Source of the DNA: Hydractinia symbiolongicarpus
Lineage: Eukaryota > Cnidaria > Hydrozoa > Anthoathecata > Hydractiniidae
Length of the DNA: 64,000 bases
Direction: 5' to 3'
Assembly: GCF_029227915.1 (NCBI RefSeq)
Contig: NC_079881.1
Location: 1,736,001-1,800,000 of the forward strand
The translations under genes and the position numbers were made by a program. This document shows, piece by piece, positions 38,701-51,555 of the stretch; within the stretch, counting starts at the first letter, position 1, and every line of letters starts with the position of its first letter. Under the pieces are notes generated by a model, which had not been told where the DNA came from, ran no database searches, and saw only the letters and a list, made by a program, of their open reading frames with translations.

Positions 38701-41700
38701 CGATTTCCCGTAAATCCTGGGCTTTGCCCGTATAGTCAAAAGTATATAAAGAAAGTACCCTGTGAGTAAACTCCTTTCCAAAACGATTTTTTAAATTATT
38801 TTGTCACCACTAAAACGCATGAGACTTGTAGTTTTCAAAAATGTTTTCATTTTTGATGAGACGCTGAATAAAAGAAGTTTAATCGCCGGCAAACGAAAAC
38901 CCGCGATTTCCCGTAAATCCCAGAATCTCGGCCCGTATAGTCAAAAGTATACAAAGAAGGTACCCAGGGAGTAAACTCATTTCCCGAACGATTTTTTAAA
39001 TTATTTTTTCACCACTAAAACGCATGAGACTTGTAGTTTTCAGAAATGTTTTCATTTTTGATGAGACGCTGAATAAAAGAAGTTTAATCGCCGGCAAACG
39101 AAAACCCGCGATTTCCCGTAAATCCCGGGCTTGGCCCGTATAGTTGAATGTATATAAAGAAAGTACCCAGGGAGTAAACTGATTTCCCGAACGATTTTTT
39201 AAATTATTTTTCCACCACTAAAACGCATGAGACTTGTAGTTTTCAGAAATGTTTTCATTTTTGATGAGACGCTGAATAAAAGAAGTTTAATCGCCGGCAA
39301 ACGAAAACCCGCGATTTCCTGTAAATTCCGGACTCGGCCCGTATAGTTGAATGTATATGAAGAAAGTACCCAGGGAGTAAACTGATTTCCCGAACGATTT
39401 TTTAAATTATTTTTCCACCACTAAAACGCATGAGACTTGTAGTTTTCGGAAATGTTTTCATTTTTGATGAGACGCTTAATGAAAGTGGTTTAATCGCCGG
39501 CAAATGAAAACCTGCAATTTCCCGTAAATCCCTGACTCGGCCCGTATAGTCAAAAGTATACAAAGAAAGTACCCAGGGAGTAAACGCATTTTCAAAAGGA
39601 TTATTTAAATTATTTTTTCACCACTAAAACGCATGAGACTTGTAGTTTTCAAATGTGTTTTCACATTTGATGAGACGCTCAATAAAAGGAGTTTAATCGC
39701 CGGCAAACGAAAACTTGCGATTTCCCGTAAATCCTGGACTCGGCCCGTATAGTCAAAAGTATACGAAGAAAGTACCCAGGGAGTAAACTCATTTCACGAA
39801 CGATTTTTTAAATTATTATTTCACCACTAAAGCCCACTTGTAGTTTTTAAAAATGCTTTCTTTTTTGATGAGACGCTGAATAAAAGAAGTTTAATCGCCG
39901 GCAAATGAAAACCCGCGATTTCCCGTAAATCCCGGACTCGGCCCGTATAGTCAAAACTATACAAAGAAGGTACCCAGGGAGTAAACTCATTTCCCGAACG
40001 ATTTTTTAAATCATTTTTTCACCACTAAAACGCATGAGACTTGTAGTTTTTAGAAATGTTTTCATTTTTGATGAGACGCTTAATGAAAGTGGTTTAATCG
40101 CCGGCAAATGAAAACCCGCAATTTCCCGTAAATCCCTGACTCGGCCCGTATAGTCAAAAGTATACAAAGAAAGTACCTAGGGAGTAAACTCATTTCCCGA
40201 ACGATTTTTTAAATTATTTTTTCACCACTAAAACGCATGAGACTTGTAGTTTTCAAAAATATTTTCATTTTTGAGGAGACGCTTAATGAAAGTTGTTTAA
40301 TTGCCGGCAAACGAAAACCCGCGATTTCCCGTAAATCCCGGGCTTGGCCCGTATAGTCGAATGTTTACAAAGAAAGTACCCTGTGAGTAAACTCATTTCC
40401 AAAACGATTTTTTAAATTATTTTTTCACTACTAAAACGCATGAGACTTGTAGTTTTCAAAAGTGTTTTCATTTTTGATGAGACGCTGAATAAAAGAAGTT
40501 TAATCGCCGGCAAACGAAAAGCCGCGATTTCCCGTAAATCCCGGCCCGTATAGTCGAATATATACAAAGAGAGTACCCTGTGAGTAAACTTATTTCCAAA
40601 ACGATTTTTTAAATTATCTTTTCACCACTAAAACGCATGAGACTTGCAGTTTTTAAAAGTGTTTTCATTTTTGATGAGACGCTGAATAAAAGAAGTTTAA
40701 TCGCCGGCAAACGAAAACCCGCGATTTCCCGTAAATCCTGGGCTTTGCCCGTATAGTCAAAAGTATACAAAGAAAGTACCCTGTGAGTAAACTCCTTTCC
40801 AAAACGATTTTTTAAATTATTTTGTCACCACTAAAACGCATGAGACTTGTAGTTTTCAAAAATGTTTTCATTTTTGATGAGACGCTGAATAAAAGAAGTT
40901 TAATCGCCGGCAAACGAAAACCCGCGATTTCCCGTAAATCCCAGAATCTCGGCCCGTATAGTCAAAAGTATACAAAGAAGGTACCCAGGGAGTAAACTCA
41001 TTTCCCGAACGATTTTTTAAATTATTTTTTCACAACTAAAACGCATGAGACTTGTAGTTTTCAGAAATGTTTTCATTTTTGAGGAGACGCTTAATGAAAG
41101 TTGTTTAATCGCCGGCAAACGAAAACCCGCGATTACCCGTAAATCCCGGGCTTGGCCCGTATAGTCGAATGTTTACAAAGAAAGTACCCTGTGAGTAAAC
41201 TCAATTCCAAAACGATTTTTTAAATTATCTTTTCACCACTAAAACGCATGAGACTTGTAGTTTTCAAAAGTGTTTTCACTTTTGATGAGACGCTGAATAA
41301 AAGAAGTTTAATCGCCGGCAAACGAAAACCCGCGATTTCCCGTAAATCCCGGGCTTGGCCCGTATAGTCAAAAGTATACAAAGAAAGTACCCAGGGAGTA
41401 AACTCATTTCCCGAACGATTTTTTAAATTATTTTTTCACTACTAAAACGCGTGAGACTTGTAGTTTTTAAAAGTGTTTTCATTTTTGATGAGACGCTGAA
41501 TAAAAGAAGTTTAATCGCCGGCAAACGAAAAGCCGCGATTTCCCGTAAATCCCGGCCCGTATAGTCGAATGTATACAAAGAAAGTACCCTGTGAGTAAAC
41601 TTATTTCCAAAACGATTTTTTAAATTATCTTTTCACCACTAAAACGCATGAGACTTGCAGTTTTCAAAAGTGTTTTCATTTTTGATGAGACGCTGAATAA

Positions 41701-42871
41701 AAGAAGTTTAATCGCCGGCAAACGAAAACCCGCGATTTCCCGTAAATCCTGGGCTTTGCCCGTATAGTCAAAAGTATACAAAGAAAGTACCCTGTGAGTA
41801 AACTTATTTCCAAAACGATTTTTTAAATTATCTTTTCACCACTAAAACGCATGAGACTTGCAGTTTTCAAAAGTGTTTTCATTTTTGATGAGACGCTGAA
41901 TAAAAGAAGTTTAATCGCCGGCAAACGAAAACCCGCGATTTCCCGTAAATCCTGGGCTTTGCCCGTATAGTCAAAAGTATACAAAGAAAGTACCCTGTGA
42001 GTAAACTCCTTTCCAAAACGATTTTTTAAATTATTTTGTCACCACTAAAACGCATGAGACTTGTAGTTTTCAAAAATGTTTTCATTTTTGATGAGACGCT
42101 GAATAAAAGAAGTTTAATCGCCGGCAAACGAAAACCCGCGATTTCCCGTAAATCCCAGAATCTCGGCCCGTATAGTCAAAAGTATACAAAGAAGGTACCC
42201 AGGGAGTAAACTCATTTCCCGAACGATTTTTTAAATTATTTTTTCACCACTAAAACGCATGAGACTTGTAGTTTTCAGAAATGTTTTCATTTTTGATGAG
42301 ACGCTGAATAAAAGAAGTTTAATCGCCGGCAAACGAAAACCCGCGATTTCCCGTAAATCCTGGGCTTTGCCCGTATAGTCAAAAGTATATAAAGAAAGTA
42401 CCCTGTGAGTAAACTCCTTTCCAAAACGATTTTTTAAATTATTTTGTCACCACTAAAACGCATGAGACTTGTAGTTTTCAAAAATGTTTTCATTTTTGAT
42501 GAGACGCTGAATAAAAGAAGTTTAATCGCCGGCAAACGAAAACCCGCGATTTCCCGTAAATCCCAGAATCTCGGCCCGTATAGTCAAAAGTATACAAAGA
42601 AGGTACCCAGGGAGTAAACTCATTTCCCGAACGATTTTTTAAATTATTTTTTCACCACTAAAACGCATGAGACTTGTAGTTTTCAGAAATGTTTTCATTT
42701 TTGATGAGACGCTGAATAAAAGAAGTTTAATCGCCGGCAAACGAAAACCCGCGATTTCCCGTAAATCCCGGGCTTGGCCCGTATAGTTGAATGTATATAA
42801 AGAAAGTACCCAGGGAGTAAACTGATTTCCCGAACGATTTTTTAAATTATTTTTTCACAACTAAAACGCAT
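35586..42871 (+). repeat. 18-monomer tandem duplication, 3643 bp, two near-identical copies
   Basis: Copies run at 35586-39228 and about 39229-42871. gacgctcaat lies at 36031 and 39674, and the following ggcaaac at 36059 and 39702, both 3643 bp apart. This equals 18 x 203, minus 5 (one gcccacttg), minus 12 (two cccggcccg), plus 6 (three ccagaatctc). Shared rare marks include acgcattttcaaaagg, gtttaattgccgg, cgaatatatac with aaagagag, tcaattccaaaacg and agtatataaag. Reading the copies side by side I noted only two internal differences (cccgcaattt/cctgcaattt and agtgtacaaag/agtatacaaag). Identity fades after about 42848. Confidence 0.93.
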
Positions 42872-43910
42872 GAGACTTGTAGTTTTCAGAAATGTTTTCA
42901 TTTTTGATGAGACGCTTAATGAAAATGGTTTAATCGCTGGCAAACGAAAACCCACGATTTCCCGTAAATCCCGGGCTTGGCCCGAATAGTCGAATGTATA
43001 CAAAGAAAGTACCCTGTGAGTAAACTCATTTCCAAAACGATTTTTTAAATTATTATTTCACCACTAAAGCCCACTTGTAGTTTTTAAAAATGCTTTCTTT
43101 TTTGATGAGACGCTGAATAAAAGAAGTTTAATCGCCGGCAAATGAAAACCCGCGATTTCCCGTAAATCCCGGACTCGGCCCGTATAGTCAAAACTATACA
43201 AAGAAGGTACCCAGGGAGTAAACTCATTTCACGAACGATTTTTTAAATTATTTTTTCACCACTATAACGCAGGAGACTTGTAGTTTTCAGAAATGTTTTC
43301 ATTTTTGATGAGACGCTGAATAAAAGAAGTTTAATCGCCGGCAAACGAAAACCCGCGATTTCCTGTAAATTCCGGACTCGGCCCGTATAGTCAAAAGTAT
43401 ACAAAGAAGGTACCCAGGAAGTAAACTCATTTCCCGAACGATTTTTTAAATTATTTTTCCACCACTAAAACGCATGAGACTTGTAGTTTTCGGAAATGTT
43501 TTCATTTTTGATGAGACGCTTAATGAAAGTGGTTTAATCGCCGGCAAACGAAAACCCGCGACTTCCCGTAAATCCCGGACTCGGCCCGTATAGTCAAAAG
43601 TATACAAAGAAGGTACCCAGGGAAGAAACTCATTTCCCAAACGATTTTTTAAATCATTTTTTTACCACTAAAACGCATGAGACTTGTAGTTTTTAGAAAT
43701 GTTTTCATTTTTGATGAGACGCTTAATGAAAGTGGTTTAATCGCCGGCAAATGAAAACCCGCAATTTCCCGTAAATCCCTGACTCGGCCCGTATAGTCAA
43801 AAGTATACAAAGAAAGTACCCAGGGAGTAAACGCATTTCCCGAACGATTTCTTAAATTATTTTTTCACCACTAAAACGCACGAGACTTGTAGTTTTCAAA
43901 AATATTTTCA

Positions 43911-45936
43911 TTTTTGAGGAGACGCTTAATGAAAGTTGTTTAATCGCCGGCAAACGAAAACCTGCGATTTCCCGTAAATCCCGGGCTTGGCCCGTATAGT
44001 CGAATGTTTACAAAGAAAGTACCCTGTGAGTAAACTCATTTCCAAAACGATTTTTTAAATCATCTTTTTACCACTAAAACGCATGAGAGTTGTAGTTTTC
44101 AAATGTGTTTTCCCATTTGATGAGACGCTGAATAAAAGAAGTTTAATCGCCGGCAAACGAAAACCCGCGATTTCCCGTAAATCCCGGGCTTGTCCCGTAT
44201 AGTCAAAAGTATACAAAGAAAGTACCCAGGGAGTAAACGCATTTCCCTAACGATTTTTTAAATTATTTTTTCACCACTAAAACGCGTGAGACTTGTAGTT
44301 TTCAAAAGTGTTTTCATTTTTGATGAGACGCTGAATAAAAGAAGTTTAATCGCCGGCAAACGAAAACCCGCGATTTCCCGTAAATCCCGGGCTTGGCCCG
44401 TATAGTTGAATGTATATGAAGAAAGTACCCAGGGAGTAAACTGATTTCCCGAACGATTTTTTAAATTATTTTTTCACCACTAAAACGCATGAGACTTGTA
44501 GTTTTCAGAAATGTTTTCATTTTTGATGAGATGCTTAATGAAAGTGGTTTAATCGCCGGCAAACGAAAACCCGCGATTTCCCGTAAATCCCGGGCTTGGC
44601 CCGTATAGTCGAATGTATACAAAGAAAGTACCCTGTGAGTAAACTCATTTCCAAAAAGATTATTTAAATTATCTTTTCACCACTAAAACGCATGAGACTT
44701 GTAGTTATCAAAAATGTTTTCATTTTTGATGAGACGCTGAATAAAAGGAGTTTAATCGCCGGCAAACGAAAACTTGCGATTTCCCGTAAATCCTGGACTC
44801 GGCCCGTATAGTCAAAAGTATACGAAGAAAGTACCCAGGGAGTAAACTCATTTCACGAACGATTTTTTAAATTATTATTTCACCACTAAAGCCCACTTGT
44901 AGTTTTTAAAAATGCTTTCTTTTTTGAGGAGACGCTTAATGAAAGTTGTTTAATCGCCGGCAAACGAAAACCCGCGATTTCCCGTAAATCCCGGGCTTGG
45001 CCCGTATAGTCGAATGTTTACAAAGAAAGTACCCTGTGAGTAAACTCATTTCCAAAACGATTTTTTAAATCATCTTTTTACCACTAAAACGCATGAGAGT
45101 TGTAGTTTTCAAATGTGTTTTCCCATTTGATGAGACGCTGAATAAAAGAAGTTTAATCGCCGGCAAACGAAAACCCGCGATTTCCCGTAAATCCCGGGCT
45201 TGTCCCGTATAGTCAAAAGTATACAAAGAAAGTACCCAGGGAGTAAACGCATTTCCCTAACGATTTTTTAAATTATTTTTTCACCACTAAAACGCGTGAG
45301 ACTTGTAGTTTTCAAAAGTGTTTTCATTTTTGATGAGACGCTGAATAAAAGAAGTTTAATCGCCGGCAAACGAAAACCCGCGATTTCCCGTAAATCCCGG
45401 GCTTGGCCCGTATAGTTGAATGTATATGAAGAAAGTACCCAGGGAGTAAACTGATTTCCCGAACGATTTTTTAAATTATTTTTTCACCACTAAAACGCAT
45501 GAGACTTGTAGTTTTCAGAAATGTTTTCATTTTTGATGAGATGCTTAATGAAAGTGGTTTAATCGCCGGCAAACGAAAACCCGCGATTTCCCGTAAATCC
45601 CGGGCTTGGCCCGTATAGTCGAATGTATACAAAGAAAGTACCCTGTGAGTAAACTCATTTCCAAAAAGATTATTTAAATTATCTTTTCACCACTAAAACG
45701 CATGAGACTTGTAGTTATCAAAAATGTTTTCATTTTTGATGAGACGCTGAATAAAAGGAGTTTAATCGCCGGCAAACGAAAACTTGCGATTTCCCGTAAA
45801 TCCTGGACTCGGCCCGTATAGTCAAAAGTATACGAAGAAAGTACCCAGGGAGTAAACTCATTTCACGAACGATTTTTTAAATTATTATTTCACCACTAAA
45901 GCCCACTTGTAGTTTTTAAAAATGCTTTCTTTTTTG
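43911..45936 (+). repeat. 5-monomer higher-order repeat, 1010 bp, two copies
   Basis: Copies at 43911-44920 and 44921-45936 share gcatgagagttgtag (44081/45091), tttcccatttgatg, gagatgcttaatg and ccaaaaagattattt. The junction lies in a chimeric monomer at about 44900-44935, where the gcccacttg/ctttctttttt subtype continues as gaggagacgcttaatg instead of gatgagacgctgaat. I saw one difference, cctgcg near 43961 against cccgcg near 44971. Confidence 0.92.
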
Positions 45937-46030
45937 ATGAGACGCTGAATAAAAGAAGTTTAATCGCCGGCAAATGAAAACCCGCGATTTCCCGTAAATC
46001 CCGGACTCGGCCCGTATAGTCAAAACTATA

Positions 46031-48240
46031 CAAAGAAGGTACCCAGGGAGTAAACTCATTTCCCAAACGATTTTTTAAATCATTTTTTCACCACTAAAAC
46101 GCATGAGACTTGTAGTTTTTAGAAATGTTTTCATTTTTGATGAGACGCTTAATGAAAGTGGTTTAATCGCCGGCAAATGAAAACCCGCAATTTCCCGTAA
46201 ATCCCTGACTCGGCCCGTATAGTCAAAAGTATACAAAGAAAGTACCCAGGGAGTAAACTCATTTCCCGAACGATTTTTTAAATTATTTTTTCACCACTAA
46301 AACGCATGAGACTTGTTGTTTTCAGAAATGTTTTCATTTTTGATGAGACGCTGAATAAAAGAAGTTTAATCGCCGGCAAACGAAAACCCGCGATTTCCCG
46401 TAAATCCCGGGCTTGGCCCGTATAGTTGAATGTATATAAAGAAAGTACCCAGGGAGTAAACTGACTTCCCGAACGATTTTTTAAATTATTTTTTCACAAC
46501 TAAAACGCATGAGACTTGTAGTTTTCAGAAATGTTTTCATTTTTGAGGAGACGCTTAATGAAAGTTGTTTAATCGCCGGCAAACGAAAACCTGCGATTAC
46601 CCGTAAATCCCGGGCTTGGCCCGTATAGTCGAATGTTTACAAAGAAAGTACCCTGTGAGTAAACTCATTTCCAAAACGATTTTTTAAATTATCTTTTCAC
46701 CACTAAAACGCATGAGACTTGTAGTTTTCAAAAGTGTTTTCACTTTTGATGAGACGCTGAATAAAAGAAGTTTAATCGCCGGCAAACGAAAACCCGCGAT
46801 TTCCCGTAAATCCCGGGCTTGGCCCGTATAGTCAAAAGTATACAAAGAAAGTACCCAGGGAGTAAACTCAATTCCCGAACGATTTTTTAAATTATTTTTT
46901 CACTACTAAAACGCGTGAGACTTGTAGTTTTTAAAAGTGTTTTCATTTTTGATGAGACGCTGAATAAAAGAAGTTTAATCGCCGGCAAACGAAAAGCCGC
47001 GATTTCCCGTAAATCCCGGCCCGTATAGTCGAATGTATACAAAGAAAGTACCCTGTGAGTAAACTTATTTCCAAAACGATTTTTTAAATTATCTTTTCAC
47101 CACTAAAACGCATGAGACTTGCAGTTTTCAAAAATGTTTTCATTTTTGATGAGACGCTGAATAAAAGAAGTTTAATCGCCGGCAAACGAAAACCCGCGAT
47201 TTCCCGTAAATCCTGGGCTTTGCCCGTATAGTCAAAAGTATACAAAGAAAGTACCCTGTGAGTAAACTCCTTTCCAAAACGATTTTTTAAATTATTTTGT
47301 CACCACTAAAACGCATGAGACTTGTAGTTTTCAAAAATGTTTTCATTTTTGATGAGACGCTGAATAAAAGAAGTTTAATCGCCGGGAAACGAAAACCCGC
47401 GATTTCCCGTAAATCCCAGAATCTCGGCCCGTATAGTCAAAAGTATACAAAGAAGGTACCCAGAGAGTAAACTCATTTCCCGAACGATTTTTTAAATTAT
47501 TTTTTCACCACTAAAACGCATGAGACTTGTAGTTTTCAGAAATGTTTTCATTTTTGATGAGACGCTGAATAAAAGAAGTTTAATCGCCGGCAAACGAAAA
47601 CCCGCGATTTCCCGTAAATCCCGGGCTTGGCCCGTATAGTTGAATGTATATAAAGAAAGTACCCAGGGAGTAAACTGATTTCCCGAACGATTTTTTAAAT
47701 TATTTTTTCACAACTAAAACGCATGAGACTTGTAGTTTTCAGAAATGTTTTCATTTTTGATGAGACGCTTAATGAAAATGGTTTAATCGCTGGCAAACGA
47801 AAACCCACGATTTCCCGTAAATCCCGGGCTTGGCCCGTATAGTCGAATGTATACAAAGAAAGTACCCTGTGAGTAAACTCATTTCAAAAACGATTTTTTA
47901 AATTATTATTTCACCACTAAAGCCCACTTGTAGTTTTTAAAAATGCTTTCTTTTTTGATGAGACGCTGAATAAAAGAAGTTTAATCGCCGGAAAATGAAA
48001 ACCCGCGATTTCCCGTAAATCCCGGACTCGGCCCGTATAGTCAAAACTATACAAAGAAGGTACCCAGGGAGTAAACTCATTTCACGAACGATTTTTTAAA
48101 TTATTTTTTCACCACTAAAACGCAGGAGACTTGTAGTTTTCAGAAATGTTTTCATTTTTGATGAGACGCTGAATAAAAGAAGTTTAATCGCCGGCAAACG
48201 AAAACCCGCGATTTCCTGTAAATTCCGGACTCGGCCCGTA
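46031..48240 (+). repeat. 2.2-kb block, second copy of a displaced duplication
   Basis: Partner of 33491-35700. It starts in a caaaactatac monomer at the shared caaagaaggtacccagg and ends near 48240, where cagtcaaaag replaces tagttgaatg. Isolated differences include tcccaaacg against tcccgaacg near the start, ctgacttccc near 46462 and gccgggaaacg near 47382. Confidence 0.88.
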
Positions 48241-50549
48241 CAGTCAAAAGTATACAAAGAAGGTACCCTGGGAGTAAACTCATTTCCCGAACGATTTTTT
48301 AAATTATTTTTCCACCACTAAAACGCATGAGACTTGTAGTTTTCGGAAATGTTTTTATTTTTGATGAGACGCTTAATGAAAGTGGTTTAATCGCCGGCAA
48401 ATGAAAACCCGCAATTTCCCGTAAATCCCTGACTTGGCCCGTATAGTCAAAAGTATACAAAGAAAGTACCCAGGGAGTAAACGCATTTCCCGAACGATTT
48501 TTTAAATTATTTTTTCACCACTAAAACGCATGAGACTTGTAGTTTTCAAAAATATTTTCATTTTTGAGGAGACGCTTAATGAAAGTTGTTTAATCGCCGG
48601 CAAACGAAAACCCGCGATTTCCCGTAAATCCCGGGCTTGGCCCGTATAGTCGAATGTTTACAAAGAAAGTACCCTGTGAGTAAACTCATTTCCAAAACGA
48701 TTTTTTAAATTATCTTTTCACCACTAAAACGCATGAGACTTGTAGTTTTCAAATGTGTTTTCACATTTGATGAGACGCTGAATAAAAGAAGTTTAATCGT
48801 CGGCAAACGAAAACCCGCGATTTCCCGTAAATCCCGGGCTTGTCCCGTATAGTCAAAAGTATACAAAGAAAGTACCCAGGGAGTAAACGCATTTCCCTAA
48901 CGGTTTTTTAATTTATTTTTTCACCACTAAAACGCGTGAGACTTGTAGTTTTCAAAAGTGTTTTCATTTTTGATAAGACGGTGAATAAAAAAAGTTTAAT
49001 CGCCGGCAAACGAAAACCCGCGATTTCCCGTAAATCCCGGGCTTGGCCCGTATAGTTGAATGTATATGAAGAAAGTACCCAGGGAGTAAACTGATTTCCC
49101 GAACGATTTTTTAAATTATTTTTTCACCACTAAAACGCATGAGACTTGTAGATTTCAGAAATGTTTTCATTTTTGATGAGACGCTTAATGAAAGTTGTTT
49201 AATCGCCGGCAAACGAAAACCCGCGATTTCACGTAAATCCCGGGCTTGGCCCGTATAGTCGAATGTATACAAAGAAAGTACCCTGTGAGTAAACTCATTT
49301 TCAAAAGGATTATTTAAATTATCTTTTCACCACTAAAAGGCATGAGACTTGTAGTTATCAAAAATGTTTTCATTTTCGATGAGACGCTGAATAAAAGGAG
49401 TTTAATCGCCGGCAAACGAAAACTTGCGATTTCCCGTAAATCCTGGACTCGGCCCGTATAGTCAAAAGTATACGAAGAAAGTACCCAGGGAGTGAACTCA
49501 TTTCACGAACGATTTTTTAAATTATTATTTCACCACTAAAGCCCACTTGTAGTTTTCAGAAATGTTTTCATTTTTGATGAGACGCTGAATAAAAGAAGTT
49601 TAATCGCCGGCAAACGAAAACCCGCGATTTCCTGTAAATTCCGGACTCGGCCCGTACAGTCAAAAGTATACAAAGAAGGTACCCTGGGAGTAAACTCATT
49701 TCCCGAACGATTTTTTAAATTATTTTTCCACCACTAAAACGCATGAGACTTGTAGTTTTCGGAAATGTTTTCATTTTTGATGAGACGCTTAATGAAAGTG
49801 GTTTAATCGCCGGCAAATGAAAACCCGCAATTTCCCGTAAATCCCTGACTCGGCCCGTATAGTCAAAAGTATACAAAGAAAGTACCCAGGGAGTAAACGC
49901 ATTTCCCGAACGATTTTTTAAATTATTTTTTCACCACTAAAACGCATGAGACTTGTAGTTTTCAAAAATATTTTCATTTTTGAGGAGACGCTTAATGAAA
50001 GTTGTTTAATCGCCGGCAAACGAAAACCCGCGATTTCCCGTAAATCCCGGGCTTGGCCCGTATAGTCGAATGTTTACAAAGAAAGTACCCTGTGAGTAAA
50101 CTCATTTCCAAAACGATTTTTTAAATTATCTTTTCACCACTAAAACGCATGAGACTTGTAGTTTTCAAATGTGTTTTCACATTTGATGAGACGCTGAATA
50201 AAAGAAGTTTAATCGCCGGCAAACGAAAACCCGCGATTTCCCGTAAATCCCGGGCTTGTCCCGTATAGTCAAAAGTATACAAAGAAAGTACCCAGGGAGT
50301 AAACGCATTTCCCTAACGGTTTTTTAAATTATTTTTTCACCACTAAATCGCGTGAGACTTGTAGTTTTCAAAAGTGTTTTCATTTTTGATAAGACGCTGA
50401 ATAAAAGAAGTTTAATCGCCGGCAAACGAAAACCCGCGATTTCCCGTAAATCCCGGGCTTGGCCCGTATAGTTGAATGTATATGAAGAAAGTACCCAGGG
50501 AGTAAACTGATTTCCCGAACGATTTTTTAAATTATTTTTTCACCACTAA
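48132..50549 (+). repeat. 7-monomer higher-order repeat, 1416 bp
   Basis: Copy 1 is 48132-49547; copy 2 is 49548 to about 50549, incomplete. Shared marks are cccgtacagtcaaaag (cagtcaaaag at 48241 and 49657) and tcacatttga (48761/50177). The junction is a chimeric monomer near 49541-49556, where gcccacttgtag is followed by ttttcagaaatg instead of tttttaaaaatgc. The length is 7 x 203 minus the 5-bp deletion. Confidence 0.88.
48749..48770 (+). other. Satellite hairpin, ATGTG/CACAT arms
   Basis: A perfect 9-bp inverted repeat, TCAAATGTG, loop TTTT, CACATTTGA. A second paired change (A-T to T-A) is added to the AAGTG/CACTT form. Also seen near 36008, 39650, 50165, 51175, 57110 and 57920. A half-way form with one T-T mismatch (TCAAATGTG with CACTTTTGA) occurs near 18769, 19985, 21810, 26300, 61770 and 63190. 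A form with one different mismatch (CCCATTTGA) occurs near 44100 and 45110. Confidence 0.85.
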
Positions 50550-51555
50550 AGCCCACTTGTAGTTTTTAAAAATGCTTTCTTTTTTGATGAGACGCTGAAT
50601 AAAAGAAGTTTAATCACCGGCAAATGAAAACCCGCGATTTCCCGTAAATCCCGGACTCGGCCCGTATAGTCAAAACTATACAAAGAAGGTACCCAGGGAG
50701 TAAACTCATTTCCCGAACGATTTTTTAAATCAATTTTTCACCACTAAAACGCATGAGACTTGTAGTTTTTAGAAATGTTTTCATTTTTGATGAGACGCTT
50801 AATGAAAGTTGTTTAATCGCCGGCAAACGAAAACCCGCAATTTCCCGTAAATCCCTGACTCGGCCCGTATAGTCAAAAGTATACAAAGAAAGTACCTAGG
50901 GAGTAAACTCATTTCCCGAACGATTTTTTAAATTATTTTTTCACCACTAAAACGCATGAGACTTGTAGTTTTCAAAAATATTTTTATTTTTGAGGAGACG
51001 CTTAATGAAAGTTGTTTAATCGCCGGCAAACGAAAACCCGCGATTTCCCGTAAATCCCGGGCTTGGCCCGTATAGTCGAATGTTTACAAAGAAAGTACCC
51101 TGTGAGTAAACTCATTTCCAAAACGATTTTTTAAATTATCTTTTCACCACTAAAACGCATGAGACTTGTAGTTTTCAAATGTGTTTTCACATTTGATGAG
51201 ACGCTGAATAAAAGAAGTTTAATCGCCGGCAAACGAAAACCCGCGATTTCCCGTAAATCCCGGGCTTGTCCCGTATAGTCAAAAGTATACAAAGAAAGTA
51301 CCCAGGGAGTAAACGCATTTCCCTAACGGTTTTTTAAATTATTTTTTCACCACTAAAACGCGTGAGACTTGTAGTTTTCAAAAGTGTTTTCATTTTTGAT
51401 AAGACGCTGAATAAAAGAAGTTTAATCGCCGGCAAACGAAAACCCGCGATTTCCCGTAAATCCCGGGCTTGGCCCGTATAGTTGAATGTATATGAAGAAA
51501 GTACCCAGGGAGTAAACTGATTTCCCGAACGATTTTTTAAATTATTTTTTCACCA
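49850..51555 (+). repeat. 5-monomer repeat, 1010 bp, overlapping the 7-unit block
   Basis: About 49850-50545 recurs at 50860-51555 (tcacatttga at 50177 and 51187). Both copies share acgcatttccctaacgg, acgcgtgagacttgtag, gataagacgctg and tgtatatgaag. Just downstream, near 51850-51890, another mixed monomer joins aaaacttgcgattt to caaaactatac. Confidence 0.75.
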
